Shown piece by piece: positions 7,742 to 14,787 of a stretch of DNA of 25,095 bases; the first letter of the stretch is position 1, and each line of letters begins with the position of its first letter. A program made the translations under genes and the position numbers. Location of the stretch: assembly GCA_003446775.1 (NCBI GenBank), contig DMCH01000102.1, positions 29,800-54,894 of the forward strand, in the 5' to 3' direction. The notes under the pieces were generated by a model. That model worked only from the letters and a program-made list of their open reading frames with translations, made no database searches and was not told the DNA's origin. The stretch comes from Chloroflexota bacterium (GTDB lineage Bacteria; Chloroflexota; Dormibacteria; Dormibacterales; Dormibacteraceae).

Positions 7742-8158
7742 CTACGCAGCGCCTAGGCTGCGTACGGCCTCCGCCTGCGCGCCCTGTGACCTCGGCACCT
7801 TGAAGCGGCGCAGGGTGCCGTTGGCCATCAGATCAAGGCTGATGCCGCCGCCCAGCCATTTGCGGAAGTTCGTCGTCTGGATAGTGCTCCGCTGGAGGGA
7901 CTCAAGCTTGGCCGTGATCGGCTTGTGCATTCCAGTCGACCCCATGAGGATGAGCCGGCGGTCGGTGAGCGCGGCGAAGTAACGGTGTCGGAGCGACATG
8001 AAGATGATCTCGCCGAGCGGGAGCTCTTCGATCAACCAGTGCACGAGCCAGAACAGCCGTTGCTCACACCAGAAAGCGGCCTGGACCTGCTCGCCGTGCT
8101 CCAGGACTCCCTGGAAGTACGTGACCTGCTCTTCCGGCTTGGGGATGAACACCGGCAT
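7742..8158 (-). CDS. Small cytosolic PH-like domain protein, unknown role
   Basis: This 138-residue protein has a conserved-looking core: a leading EHGEQVQAAFWCEQRLFW, then HRYFAALTDRRLILMGSTG, then beta-strand-like segments ending in LRRFKVPR. The strand pattern with TDRRLIL resembles bacterial pleckstrin-homology-like domains (YAVTNRRL-type). The start at 8158 is set by a strong GGAGGAAA 8 bases upstream; a longer frame to 8227 exists, but it would swallow that ribosome site. No signal peptide is present. It is monocistronic between the tRNA-Leu and the sigma gene. The fold assignment is tentative. Confidence 0.8.
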   Translation of the reverse strand: MPVFIPKPEEQVTYFQGVLEHGEQVQAAFWCEQRLFWLVHWLIEELPLGEIIFMSLRHRYFAALTDRRLILMGSTGMHKPITAKLESLQRSTIQTTNFRKWLGGGISLDLMANGTLRRFKVPRSQGAQAEAVRSLGAA

Positions 8159-8280
8159 GGCGATTTCCTCCATCGGGCGTGGCGGGCGGGTTCGGCGGGC
8201 GGCCGGATTGTTGCATAGGGCACACATGAGCGCTCGCCTTATGGATCTAAATGTGCCCCGACTAAGGCGCAGTGGTGGGG

Positions 8281-8365
8281 TGGTGGGCGACCCGGGACTC
8301 GAACCCGGATGAGTTACCTCACACGCCCCTCAAACGTGCGCGTCTACCAGTTCCGCCAGCCGCCC
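8281..8365 (-). tRNA. tRNA-Leu (anticodon GAG), CCA encoded
   Basis: The reverse strand folds as a class II tRNA. The acceptor stem GGGCGGC pairs with GTCGCCC. The D-arm contains GGCGGAACTGGTAGAC. The anticodon arm CACGT-TTGAGGG-GCGTG gives anticodon GAG, reading CUC/CUU leucine codons. A long variable arm follows, then a T-arm with GGTTCGAGTCC. Discriminator A is followed by an encoded CCA (8281-8283). The long variable arm and anticodon agree on leucine. Confidence 0.95.
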
Positions 8366-8414
8366 GGCTGCAGCCGGTTGATTTTACCGAACGAACTACC
8401 GATCGATTAGACGG

Positions 8415-9707
8415 ATGAATCGGCCGCGCGGGCTGCTTAACTTTCCCTTCACACATGGCGCGTTGATGGCTTTGGACGGTCGGCGCAGGACTTTCGCCAT
8501 TTTGATCGCGGCAGTCGCGCTCATTTCTCTGGCCTACGCGCTGAACATTCGTTACCTCTTCTTTGGACAGCATGCCGTGACGGCGATTGACGATATCGGG
8601 GAGGCAGTCGCGGCAGCGATCGCCTCGGGCGCGTGCGCATGGGCCGCAAGCCGGGCTCGCGGGAAGGACCGGCTCGGCTGGGCGCTGATGGGCATCTCAG
8701 CCGGCCTCTGGGCGGCGGGCGAGGTGGTCTGGTCGATCTACGAAGTCGGCCTGGGGGTACAGGTGCCGTACCCGTCACTGGCAGACGCGGGATTCCTGTC
8801 GGCAGTGCCGTTTGCGATCGCCGGCATTCGCGCGTTCTGGAGCGATGCCCGAGGTACGTCTGCTCGCTGGCGCATCTGGTTCGACGGCGTCATCGTCGCC
8901 CTCGCCCTGACCTCGACCGCATGGGGCTTCGGGCTGCGTTCGGTCTGGGAGTCCAACTCGACGACCAAGTTGCTCGATCTTGCATACCCAGTCGGGGACA
9001 TTCTCATCGGGACCGTCCTCATCCTCGCCATCCGGCGAGCATCGCACCAGCAGAAGGGCAGGATGGCGTTGCTGCTCGCCGGTGTTGCGTGCTACTCCAT
9101 CGCCGACAGCGCGTTCTCTTATCTCACTGCCCAGGGCGCGTTCGGATCAGTGGGCAGCGTGCTCGACACCGGATGGTTCGCCGGGTTCCTGTTGATCGCG
9201 CTGGCGGCGATCTATCCAGACGCTCCACCGAAGACGGCGGCTGGACAGGCGCCACTCGACCTGTGGCAGCTCGCGCTGCCCTGGATGACTTTGCTCTTGG
9301 CGTCCGCGGGCGACCTGTATTCGGCCCTGACCGGACACGAAAACCTCTTCCAGACTTTCTTGACCGGAATCCTCGCGTTGCTCTTGACGGTGAACATGAT
9401 CCTCGAGCGGCGGGAATTCCTTGACATGTTGATCGAGATCGAGTCGTCCCACTCATTGCTCAGCCGGGAGTTCAAAACCGCATTGATCGGGATCAAGCGC
9501 TTCAGCGCGCTCATTCGTGACGCCGAGCGCCTCGACATCAACGAGGCACGGCGAGCGGCCGCCGACATCCATGGCGAGGCCGAGCGGCTCGACCGCATGC
9601 TCGAGGAGATGCTGGCCGCGGATGGCGGTGAGGGCGCGATACCGACCACTGCTCCAGAGACCCAAAGAGCGCCCATCGGCGTGGTGGAAGCAGGCTCCAC
9701 TTACTGA
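8415..9707 (+). CDS. Polytopic membrane protein with degenerate HisKA-like C-terminus
   Basis: The 430-residue protein has about eight to nine hydrophobic segments (from about 27 to 330), including a VPYPSLADAGFLSAVPFAIAG block seen in sensor domains of actinobacterial diguanylate cyclases and kinases. A cytoplasmic helical pair follows (about 335-400). Its first helix reads LLSREFKTALIGIKRFSALI, closely matching the histidine-kinase H-box (SHEFKTPL...), but with Arg351 in place of the phospho-accepting His and Ala for the Pro. The second helix (EAERLDRMLEEML) also fits HisKA. There is no ATPase domain after it. It is probably a signalling protein that cannot autophosphorylate. The start is uncertain: the ATG at 8466 (MALDGRRRTF) is an alternative, and neither has a clear ribosome site. 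It is divergent from tRNA-Leu. Confidence 0.85.
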   Translation: MNRPRGLLNFPFTHGALMALDGRRRTFAILIAAVALISLAYALNIRYLFFGQHAVTAIDDIGEAVAAAIASGACAWAASRARGKDRLGWALMGISAGLWAAGEVVWSIYEVGLGVQVPYPSLADAGFLSAVPFAIAGIRAFWSDARGTSARWRIWFDGVIVALALTSTAWGFGLRSVWESNSTTKLLDLAYPVGDILIGTVLILAIRRASHQQKGRMALLLAGVACYSIADSAFSYLTAQGAFGSVGSVLDTGWFAGFLLIALAAIYPDAPPKTAAGQAPLDLWQLALPWMTLLLASAGDLYSALTGHENLFQTFLTGILALLLTVNMILERREFLDMLIEIESSHSLLSREFKTALIGIKRFSALIRDAERLDINEARRAAADIHGEAERLDRMLEEMLAADGGEGAIPTTAPETQRAPIGVVEAGSTY

Positions 9708-9738
9708 GCTCCGGCCTTCGCTATAGGAGTATGGCTTG

Positions 9739-9784
9739 GTACCCGCTGCAAGACTCGAACTCGCAACCTCCTGATCCGAAGTCA
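9739..9784 (-). repeat. attL: displaced 3' half of tRNA-Arg
   Basis: These 46 bases are identical to 19235-19280, running from the anticodon loop to one base past the discriminator of the tRNA-Arg gene. The flanks diverge immediately on both sides. It has no 5' half here and cannot be a functional tRNA. It marks the far end of the integrated element, with chromosomal sequence to its left. Confidence 0.93.
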
Positions 9785-9807
9785 CGTGTCCTAATGAATC
9801 GTCCCGT

Positions 9808-9833
9808 TTCGTATTTGGATATAGCGCATAACC
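9808..9833 (+). repeat. Left arm repeats TTCGTATT and TATAGCGCATAACC
   Basis: TTCGTATT (9808-9815) and TATAGCGCATAACC (9820-9833) lie 24 and 36 bp inside attL. The same two words occur in the same orientation at 19201-19208 and 19132-19145, beside the other end of the element. Paired words flanking a core are what arm-type integrase or Xis binding sites look like. Binding is inferred, not shown. Confidence 0.5.
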
Positions 9834-9879
9834 CGCCATGTCTCGCTATCCCTAGTGATTATCAGGTGTCACCCAAACG

Positions 9880-9897
9880 GTCAACCAATTGGTTGAC
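9880..9897. promoter_or_regulatory. 18-bp perfect palindrome, possible operator
   Basis: GTCAACCAATTGGTTGAC is a perfect dyad with no loop, about 100 bp inside attL in gene-free DNA. Perfect 18-bp dyads of this kind are typical binding sites for dimeric HTH repressors. The element encodes an XRE-type protein (10883-11125) that could be the ligand, but nothing links them directly. Confidence 0.5.
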
Positions 9898-10294
9898 TCG
9901 TCTTGGTCGGCGCCGAACGTCACCCCCGGCGACATGAAGGACGTTCTTCGACGAGATCGACAACTCCCCCAGGGTTTTCCTGATAGCCGATGGCGGTTGC
10001 GATAGGCGCGGCTGATGGCAAAACCACAAGGCTAGGCCTCCTGATTTTGAGGTGTGCACTCGGCGCTAAAAATCAAGTGGCCTATGGCGCTGCATCTTGT
10101 GTACCCGGCAACGATAAGTTAAGTAGGTCGAGGCCATACAGACAGCGCGCAGAGCCCGTACTCTCTCTGGCAGACAGCCCGAAAAGAGAGAAGCGCCGCA
10201 GAGACGAGAAGCTCATCACCACGACGCCCCGTAGAACAGGGTCAGGGTAGCAGAGCTTCGGCTGTCTTGTCGCTGCGACGTTGGAGGAGACGAC

Positions 10295-10603
10295 ATGGCG
10301 ACACGATCCGAAGTACCCGCAACCCTAATGTATCCATCCGGCGAATCGACCCCCTGGGAAGACCCGACCGGACTCAATCCGGACCTCCGATGTGTATCGG
10401 TTGAAAGGGCAACTCGATCGGATCTTGATGCGGCCATCAAGTACGAGCATGAACAAGGTTGGCGTTTACGGGCACTCCGGGCGTTGCGACGTCAGTTGGG
10501 CGCCCGCCTGCGCGGTGCGGTCACCGTGGGCGATCTCGTACCGCTCGGTCTGCGCCACTTTCAAGGCGATCCCGACCTTCAGGTGATTAGCGATGGTGAG
10601 TGA
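10295..10603 (+). CDS. Unknown 102-residue element protein
   Basis: The ATG at 10295 follows a clear GGAGGAG six bases upstream. The protein is hydrophilic, with an acidic/Pro-rich N-terminal third (MYPSGESTPWEDPTGLNPDL) and a basic helical C-terminal half (EHEQGWRLRALRALRRQLGARLRGAVTVGDLV). I recognise no domain. It is the first gene of the plus-strand element operon, and its stop lies within the start of the next gene. The basic helical segment could bind nucleic acid, but that is speculation. Confidence 0.7.
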   Translation: MATRSEVPATLMYPSGESTPWEDPTGLNPDLRCVSVERATRSDLDAAIKYEHEQGWRLRALRALRRQLGARLRGAVTVGDLVPLGLRHFQGDPDLQVISDGE

Positions 10604-10889
10604 CCTGCTCACCGACGAGAAGCCGACCGACCCGCCGGCGGAATACCGCGCCGCCTGGAAGTGTTTGGCCGGTGGCTATCTGACGATCGAGGATGGGTCA
10701 TTCCCAACCCTGGAAGCCGCCAAAGCCTACGCCCAACTGGCCGAGTTCGATCCGGGCCTCGGTCGCCGAGTCGTCCGGGTGGTCCCTGGCAGCAATGGTC
10801 AACTGCGGTATACCTACCCCTGGCGCATCCGACTTCACCGACCACCCGGAGTGCCCCTGCCAGGGGATCACGGTTACGGGCGATGGTGA
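10593..10889 (+). CDS. Unknown 98-residue element protein
   Basis: The frame starts with ATG GTG AGT and overlaps the previous stop; a GTG at 10596 would be equally plausible. The sequence (AAWKCLAGGYLTIEDGSFPTLEAAKAYAQLA, then RRVVRVVPG, then RYTYPWRIRL) has alternating strand and helix character, like small phage proteins that deal with a tabular set of residues, but no family is recognisable. Its stop overlaps the start of the XRE gene, so three genes are translationally chained. Confidence 0.7.
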   Translation: MVSDLLTDEKPTDPPAEYRAAWKCLAGGYLTIEDGSFPTLEAAKAYAQLAEFDPGLGRRVVRVVPGSNGQLRYTYPWRIRLHRPPGVPLPGDHGYGRW

Positions 10890-11125
10890 GGCGCGAGACC
10901 CATGTTCAACTCGACGCCGGCAAGCTGCTTGATGCCCTGCGTCGGCGTGCAATGTCTGCCGCAGACCTGGCCGTGGCGGCTGGTATCTCACCGACCACGC
11001 TGAGTGCAGCTCTCCACCATGGCCGACCGGTGAGTGTTCGTAGTGCGCGGCGCGTTGCCGCTGCATTAGTCAAGACGCCGCCCATCGACGGGCTGTCCGA
11101 CCTCCTACAGATCGAGGAGGCTTAG
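10883..11125 (+). CDS. Small XRE/Cro-type helix-turn-helix regulator
   Basis: The 80-residue protein contains a Cro/C1-type HTH at about 17-62: LLDALRRRAMSAADLAVAAGISPTTLSAAL, where SAADLAVAAG and SPTTLSAALHH are the two helices, followed by VSVRSARRVAAAL. I take the ATG at 10883, which overlaps the upstream stop by 7 bp. An open frame extends to 10661 but is only a shadow of the previous gene. It could act as the element's repressor or as an antirepressor-like switch. Its candidate operator is the palindrome near attL. Confidence 0.85.
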   Translation: MVRRETHVQLDAGKLLDALRRRAMSAADLAVAAGISPTTLSAALHHGRPVSVRSARRVAAALVKTPPIDGLSDLLQIEEA

Positions 11126-11146
11126 GGGCTTCGAGGAATCGCAGCC

Positions 11147-11545
11147 GTGGCGCTGCCGGCTGACCCGAACGAATCCCCTAGGGTTGGAGAGGGATTTAAA
11201 GCCCCCCCTGTAACGCTTTGCGCCTGGTGCGGGCATCCGTTCACCCCTAAGCGTCGCGGCAGTCCTCAGCTCTACTGCAAGCCATCCCATCGGGTAGCGG
11301 CGCACAGAGCCACTAAACAGGGCGCGATTATCGGAAAGCCACGCCCACGGCATCGAACCCGGCGCACAGAGTATCCCCATGGGTGCTGGCAGCACCAAGA
11401 CACTTGCCTTCTACTGCATCACGAGTGCTCCTGCAAGCGCTGTCGATACAACGTCTGCGAATGTGTCCAGTTCGCTCCGGCAACTATGGCGTCGGTGCCA
11501 GTTAGTGGTTTGTTAGTGCTCATTCCCGGTCGGTTAAAGATGTGA
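11147..11545 (+). CDS. Cys/His-rich zinc-binding-like protein
   Basis: A GTG start is preceded by GAGGA nine bases upstream. The 132-residue protein has two Cys-rich parts. The first (about 25-52) reads CAWCGHPFTPKRRGSPQLYC followed by HRVAAHRA, a pattern common in small phage and actinobacterial zinc fingers. The second (about 80-106) has CWQHQDTC, HHECSCKRC and CEC. Spacings suggest two zinc sites. The last 25 residues look less ordered. No enzymatic domain is visible; DNA or RNA binding is the likely role. Confidence 0.75.
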   Translation: MALPADPNESPRVGEGFKAPPVTLCAWCGHPFTPKRRGSPQLYCKPSHRVAAHRATKQGAIIGKPRPRHRTRRTEYPHGCWQHQDTCLLLHHECSCKRCRYNVCECVQFAPATMASVPVSGLLVLIPGRLKM

Positions 11546-11577
11546 AATCCCGTGAGAACCAAGGAGGTGATTTGAAA

Positions 11578-11772
11578 TTGACCCCCACCGTCGCCATTCT
11601 GTTCGGAACTTCGCCGATCGCGGTTTCGGGTAATCGGGAACTGCTTGCTCACGTGGCGCGAGAGATGCTTGAGTCTGCGCGTCAGCAACAGATTCACGAG
11701 CGGACTGTGCGGCGCGCGCTCCGTCAACTCGCGAGGGAAGCAAGCAATGTAACCGACCTCGCAGCCGTCTGA
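11578..11772 (+). CDS. Unknown 64-residue helical protein (TTG start)
   Basis: A perfect Shine-Dalgarno, AAGGAGGTGA at 11561-11570, precedes in-frame TTG codons at 11572 and 11578. I choose 11578 for its better spacing. The product is short and mostly helical, with a charged stretch LLAHVAREMLESARQQQIHERTVRRALRQLAREA. It has no recognised domain, though the second half resembles a DNA-binding or dimerisation helix. A longer frame from the GTG at 11542 would run through the ribosome site. Confidence 0.65.
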   Translation: MTPTVAILFGTSPIAVSGNRELLAHVAREMLESARQQQIHERTVRRALRQLAREASNVTDLAAV

Positions 11773-11780
11773 AAATACGA

Positions 11781-11802
11781 AAGGCGCCGGCTAGGGCGCC
11801 TT
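11781..11802 (+). promoter_or_regulatory. Perfect 8-bp hairpin between two small genes
   Basis: AAGGCGCC and GGCGCCTT form an 8-bp stem with a 6-base loop in the 40-bp gap before the next gene. No U-tract follows, so it is not a standard terminator. It ends next to the GGAGA ribosome site (11803) and could modulate translation of the downstream gene or cause partial termination before the RepA-like ATPase. Confidence 0.45.
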
Positions 11803-11812
11803 GGAGAACGAC

Positions 11813-11983
11813 TTGTACACCGATCATACACCTGATTCCGACTGCGTCAAGTTTCCCGACTTCGGCAGCCGTGAACATCTCGAATGGATTTCGCGGCGTC
11901 AGCAAAAGAACATTCAGTTTCGTCAGCAGTGCGAGGAATGGGCGAAGGTTCCGCTTGAAATCAAGCGAGCCATGGCCGCATGA
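11813..11983 (+). CDS. Unknown 56-residue protein upstream of the RepA-like ATPase
   Basis: The TTG at 11813 has GGAGA five bases upstream; an earlier TTG at 11801 falls inside the hairpin. The peptide (YTDHTPDSDCVKFPDFGSREHLEWISRRQQ...EIKRAMAA) is acidic at the N-terminus and basic-helical after it. The stop overlaps the next start by ATGA, so it is coupled to the ATPase gene. It may be a partner of that protein, but this is from position only. Confidence 0.6.
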   Translation: MYTDHTPDSDCVKFPDFGSREHLEWISRRQQKNIQFRQQCEEWAKVPLEIKRAMAA

Positions 11984-13020
11984 GTGAGCATATCGCTGAA
12001 ATCGTCCCGCTAGCGAAGCCCACTATTGGCGTTCGCCTCAGCTCGGTACAGCCCGAGCGCGTCGAATGGTTGTGGGATCACCGAATCCCGCTGGGGAAGA
12101 TCACGGTCCTTGATGGTGATCCCGGTCTGGGTAAATCGTTGGTTTCGATCGACCTCGCAGCCCGTATCACTCGCGGTAAGCGGATGCCTGACGGCTCGCC
12201 CGGTTTCGAGGGTGACGTTGTGTTGATGTCGGCCGAGGATGGTTTGGGCGACACGATCCGGCCCAGGCTGGAACTTGCCGGCGCGAACCTTGATCGGGTC
12301 ACATCGCTTGCGACGTTGCCAACGAATGAGGGCCAGGAGCGCGTCGCGGTCATTCCTGACGACCTGCCCCACATCATCGCCGTGGTTCAGGAAACCGCAG
12401 CCGTGCTCGTCATCATCGACCCGCTGATGGCTTTCCTCAGCTCGAGGATCAACGCTCACAGAGACCAGGACGTGCGGCGCGCACTGGCGCCTCTGGCACT
12501 GGCCGCGAACAAATACCGCTTCGCGGTCCTCATCATCCGGCACCTGAACAAGTCTTCGACCACCTCCAACCCGCTGTATCGCGGCGGGGGAAGCATCGGT
12601 ATCGGTGGAGCTGCCCGCTCCGCGATGGTCGTCGCCGAAGATCCCGACAACCGCGACCGCCGAATCATCGCGCCAACCAAGAGCAACCTTGGACCGCGCA
12701 CGGCTTCACTCGTCTACCGGATCGAGGCCGACGACGACACGCCCCGCATTGTCTGGGATGGCACCAGCGACCACGGCGCCGAAACGCTGCTCGCTCAGTC
12801 ATCGGTTGAGGAGCGAAGCCAACGCACGATGGCACGCGACTTCATACGCGAGCAGCTCGCGGATGGGCCGGCTGAGGGTAAGGCGGTCGAGGAACGGGCT
12901 GCAGAACTTGACATCAAGCACAGCACCCTCTGGAGAGCAAAGAACGACTTGAAGGTGATTTCTAGGAAGTCGGGCTTCAGTGGTGGCTGGGTCTGGGAGT
13001 TGCCTAAGAATGTCACCTGA
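11980..13020 (+). CDS. RepA-like RecA-fold ATPase (AAA_25 type) with C-terminal winged helix
   Basis: The 346-residue protein has a RecA-type ATPase core. Walker A is GDPGLGKS (46-53). An acidic MSAEDG strand lies at 83-88, and Walker B is VLVIIDP (142-148). RHLNKSS at 187-193 and the glycine-rich RGGGSIGIGGAARS at 201-214 are typical of the RepA/AAA_25 primase-helicase-like group in phages and plasmids. After about residue 270, a helical region (FIREQLADGPAEGKAVEERAAELDIKHSTLWRAKNDL) looks like a winged-helix DNA-binding tail. In this group the protein is a replicative helicase or helicase loader. Directly downstream is a cluster of short repeats that could be its origin. Start ATG is coupled to the upstream 56-residue gene. 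Confidence 0.88.
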   Translation: MSEHIAEIVPLAKPTIGVRLSSVQPERVEWLWDHRIPLGKITVLDGDPGLGKSLVSIDLAARITRGKRMPDGSPGFEGDVVLMSAEDGLGDTIRPRLELAGANLDRVTSLATLPTNEGQERVAVIPDDLPHIIAVVQETAAVLVIIDPLMAFLSSRINAHRDQDVRRALAPLALAANKYRFAVLIIRHLNKSSTTSNPLYRGGGSIGIGGAARSAMVVAEDPDNRDRRIIAPTKSNLGPRTASLVYRIEADDDTPRIVWDGTSDHGAETLLAQSSVEERSQRTMARDFIREQLADGPAEGKAVEERAAELDIKHSTLWRAKNDLKVISRKSGFSGGWVWELPKNVT

Positions 13021-13032
13021 ACATCGTGGAAT

Positions 13033-13089
13033 CTTGGAACCCTTGGTACGCTTGGCGCCCAAGAGTTCACGAAGGGTACCAAGAGTTCA
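13033..13089. repeat. Iteron-like repeat cluster, possible replication origin
   Basis: Three head-to-tail 9-mers, CTTGGAACC, CTTGGTACG and CTTGGCGCC (13033-13059), are followed by two direct copies of CCAAGAGTTCA (13059-13069 and 13079-13089), whose starts are 20 bp apart. CTTGG and CCAAG are inverted relative to each other, and CTTGGTAC/GTACCAAG form a dyad. This dense cluster begins 12 bp after the RepA-like stop and fills the gap to the next gene. It resembles plasmid or phage iterons; an operator for the downstream gene is the alternative. Confidence 0.5.
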
Positions 13090-13109
13090 TACCTGTGTGA
13101 GGGGGTGGC

Positions 13110-13295
13110 ATGGCTGCCAAGCCCGCACGTAAACCGGCTGACCCTGAACCACCCACCCTCGCAGTCCCAGAACGTCCAAGGTCGAGTGACCCCACCCGCG
13201 TTTGCATACGAATCGACGGAATCAGCTACTCCATTCCGGCTGACCAGGTTGAGGCATTCCGGGCCAGATACAAGGGGGCAGATTCCAAGCCATAG
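13110..13295 (+). CDS. Unknown 61-residue protein
   Basis: The ATG at 13110 follows a GAGGGGGTGGC purine tract. The N-terminal half is Ala/Pro/Lys-rich and probably disordered (MAAKPARKPADPEPPTLAVPERPR). The C-terminal half reads TRVCIRIDGISYSIPADQVEAFRARYKGA, which could form a small beta-beta-alpha unit. No family is recognised. Confidence 0.6.
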   Translation: MAAKPARKPADPEPPTLAVPERPRSSDPTRVCIRIDGISYSIPADQVEAFRARYKGADSKP

Positions 13296-13628
13296 AAACC
13301 GGGGGCAGTCTGACCGGCTGCCAAATCCACCGGCTGTATTCCAAACCATCAGGAGTCTCATACCACGTCCAAGATCATCAGACACTCAACCCAAGCTCGC
13401 CGACTGCTACAACGGCGACGCGCTGCCCTTGTCCTACAGGTCAACCCGGCTGCCGCAATCCATTGTGCGCGATGCGGAGCGATAGAGCCCGACGTGACTG
13501 TCCAACGCCAACCAACCCCGCAGGCGGGCGCGCGCTAGGGGTGGGGGGGGATAGCCGACCACGGAACGATCGAGGAGGGCGTTCACCGCAGGCCCCATCG
13601 CGGGGAGAAATATTCCGGGAGGTTAAGT
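13296..13628 (+). other. 333-bp stretch with no standard gene; possible CxxC frame without a normal start
   Basis: No ATG/GTG/TTG gene is convincing here. One frame, open from 13314 to a TAG at 13536-13538, encodes a protein-like stretch (RHSTQARRLLQRRRAALVLQVNP, then IHCARCGAIEPD). A GGAG at 13352-13355 precedes an ACG codon at 13365, which would be a non-standard start. A homopolymer of eight G follows at 13543-13550. It may be a small gene with an unusual start, or a decayed N-terminus of a gene. Confidence 0.35.
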
Positions 13629-14078
13629 TTGGCAATCCTGAAACCCTGCATCGAACAGGTTGACGGCCGCATGTGTGGGCGGTTGGTGGAGTCCCCTTGG
13701 AACCGTTGCGCAGAGCATCGCAAAGGGCACGATAGGCCCCGCTACGCCGGCAGCGCCACCGCTCGCGGATATGACCGCCAGCATCGAAACCTGCGCAAGC
13801 GGGTACTCGTGGAGCACGTTGCACGCCATGGGCTGATGTGTCTGGGCTACCTGGTTGCGCCGCACCCCGTCAACCACGAGAGCGAGTTGCAGTTGGATCA
13901 CGTTGTCCCGCTGGCTGACGGCGGCGCGGCTGACTACTCGAATGCCCAAATCCTCTGTGGCCGTTGTAACAGGAGAAAGGGTGCAGCGTCGCCGATCGCC
14001 CCGACTGGGCCGCGGACAGTTAACGAGCCCGCGCAACCACCACAACCCAAACCCACAGCAGGACCGTTTTTCCGATGA
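13629..14078 (+). CDS. HNH endonuclease
   Basis: The 149-residue protein has a TTG start with GGGAGG six bases upstream. The N-terminal 45 residues hold CIEQVDGRMCGRLVES...RCAEH, a likely zinc knuckle. The HNH domain spans about 50-120: YDRQHRNLRKRVL, then LQLDHVVPLADGGAADYSNAQILCGRCNRRKG, with the catalytic DH, the central N and the closing Cys pair. In siphophages an HNH protein of this type sits beside terminase and helps packaging, but no terminase gene follows here. The Pro-rich tail (EPAQPPQPKP) is disordered. The stop overlaps a downstream frame. Confidence 0.9.
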   Translation: MAILKPCIEQVDGRMCGRLVESPWNRCAEHRKGHDRPRYAGSATARGYDRQHRNLRKRVLVEHVARHGLMCLGYLVAPHPVNHESELQLDHVVPLADGGAADYSNAQILCGRCNRRKGAASPIAPTGPRTVNEPAQPPQPKPTAGPFFR

Positions 14079-14113
14079 GGTTCCGTCAATCCGTCATTCA
14101 TGGAGATTTTCAA

Positions 14114-14290
14114 ATGGCTAATCCGACAGGCACACCCCCGAGCGCCCCGCCGCGCATCCCAGCACCCGACCAAGGCCGACCCGGCGTGGGACCAGGCGTC
14201 ACGCCGGCGCCGCGCGTTCACCCGCACCCCGACTCGGCGCCCTCGCATCCGACGATCAATCCCGCAACCGGAATTCCTGGAAGGAAATAG
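14114..14290 (+). CDS. Proline-rich 58-residue low-complexity protein
   Basis: The ATG at 14114 follows GGAG eight bases upstream; the frame also opens at 14075, where it would be coupled to the HNH stop. About a third of the residues are proline, with repeated short Pro/Gly/Ala words (GTPPSAPPRIPAP, GRPGVGPGVTPAP). It has no fold signature and is probably disordered. It lies 2 bp before the next gene. Confidence 0.55.
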   Translation: MANPTGTPPSAPPRIPAPDQGRPGVGPGVTPAPRVHPHPDSAPSHPTINPATGIPGRK

Positions 14291-14292
14291 CC

Positions 14293-14787
14293 ATGGCAAC
14301 AGTCACACGCGAACTCGCACGAAACGCCGAGGCCGAGGTTCGGCGCGCCAATGAGCTCGCCGACCAGCTGGAGGCTGACTCGAAAGCAGCCCGTGAGAGA
14401 GCAGCCGCCGCGGGTCGGACCTCACAGGATGTCGCCCGTGAGTTCGGCCGCATCTCGGCGAGTCAGACGCAGGCGGCCAGTAATGAACTAAGGCAGTTGC
14501 GCGCCGCAGTCGATGCGGTGCTCGCCGAGAAGCCTGACAAGGCGCAGGTGATGCACGATACCCGCTTCGCAGCGCGAACCCTGCTCACGGACTACGTGCT
14601 CGGGGACGGCAAGCTCCCGACGTTGGGCGATCCGCTGTGGGGCGCCCTTCACGGGCTGCAAGGTCAGGTGCAGGCGTTTATGGGTCGCCTCGACGACGAG
14701 GATCTCTACAACGCCGCCGACGATCTTGAATGCAAGTTGCATCGGGCGTGCCGGGCGCGCTTGAGCTTTTTGGCGGGAGAGGAATGA
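14293..14787 (+). CDS. Coiled-coil protein, unknown function
   Basis: A GGAAGGAAA tract precedes the ATG. The first 80 residues of this 164-residue protein form a long amphipathic alpha-helix (RELARNAEAEVRRANELADQLEADSKAARERAAAAG, then NELRQLRAAVDAVLAEK), consistent with a coiled coil. The C-terminal half is more globular (LLTDYVLGDGKLPTLGDPLWGALHGLQGQVQAFMGRLDDEDLYNAADDLE). It ends in ATGATGA, overlapping the metallopeptidase gene by four bases. No homologous family is recognised. Scaffold-like or structural roles are possible from composition only. Confidence 0.75.
   Translation: MATVTRELARNAEAEVRRANELADQLEADSKAARERAAAAGRTSQDVAREFGRISASQTQAASNELRQLRAAVDAVLAEKPDKAQVMHDTRFAARTLLTDYVLGDGKLPTLGDPLWGALHGLQGQVQAFMGRLDDEDLYNAADDLECKLHRACRARLSFLAGEE

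Larger units (their letters stand above)
9785..10294. other. Element left end without a supported gene
   Basis: This 510-bp stretch follows attL. It holds candidate integrase arm repeats (9808-9833), an 18-bp perfect palindrome (9880-9897), and an imperfect stem formed by TGATTTT (10042-10048) and AAAATCA (10069-10075). Frames here (for example 9990-10250 plus, 9862-10059 minus) lack ribosome sites and look like random composition. It is probably a control region. Confidence 0.6.

Noticed and set aside
8633..9424. 263-residue plus-strand frame inside the membrane sensor gene
   Set aside because: Arg/Gly-rich shifted frame of a clear transmembrane protein.
9990..10250. 86-residue plus-strand frame at the element left end
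   Set aside because: No ribosome site, no motif, and composition like non-coding DNA.
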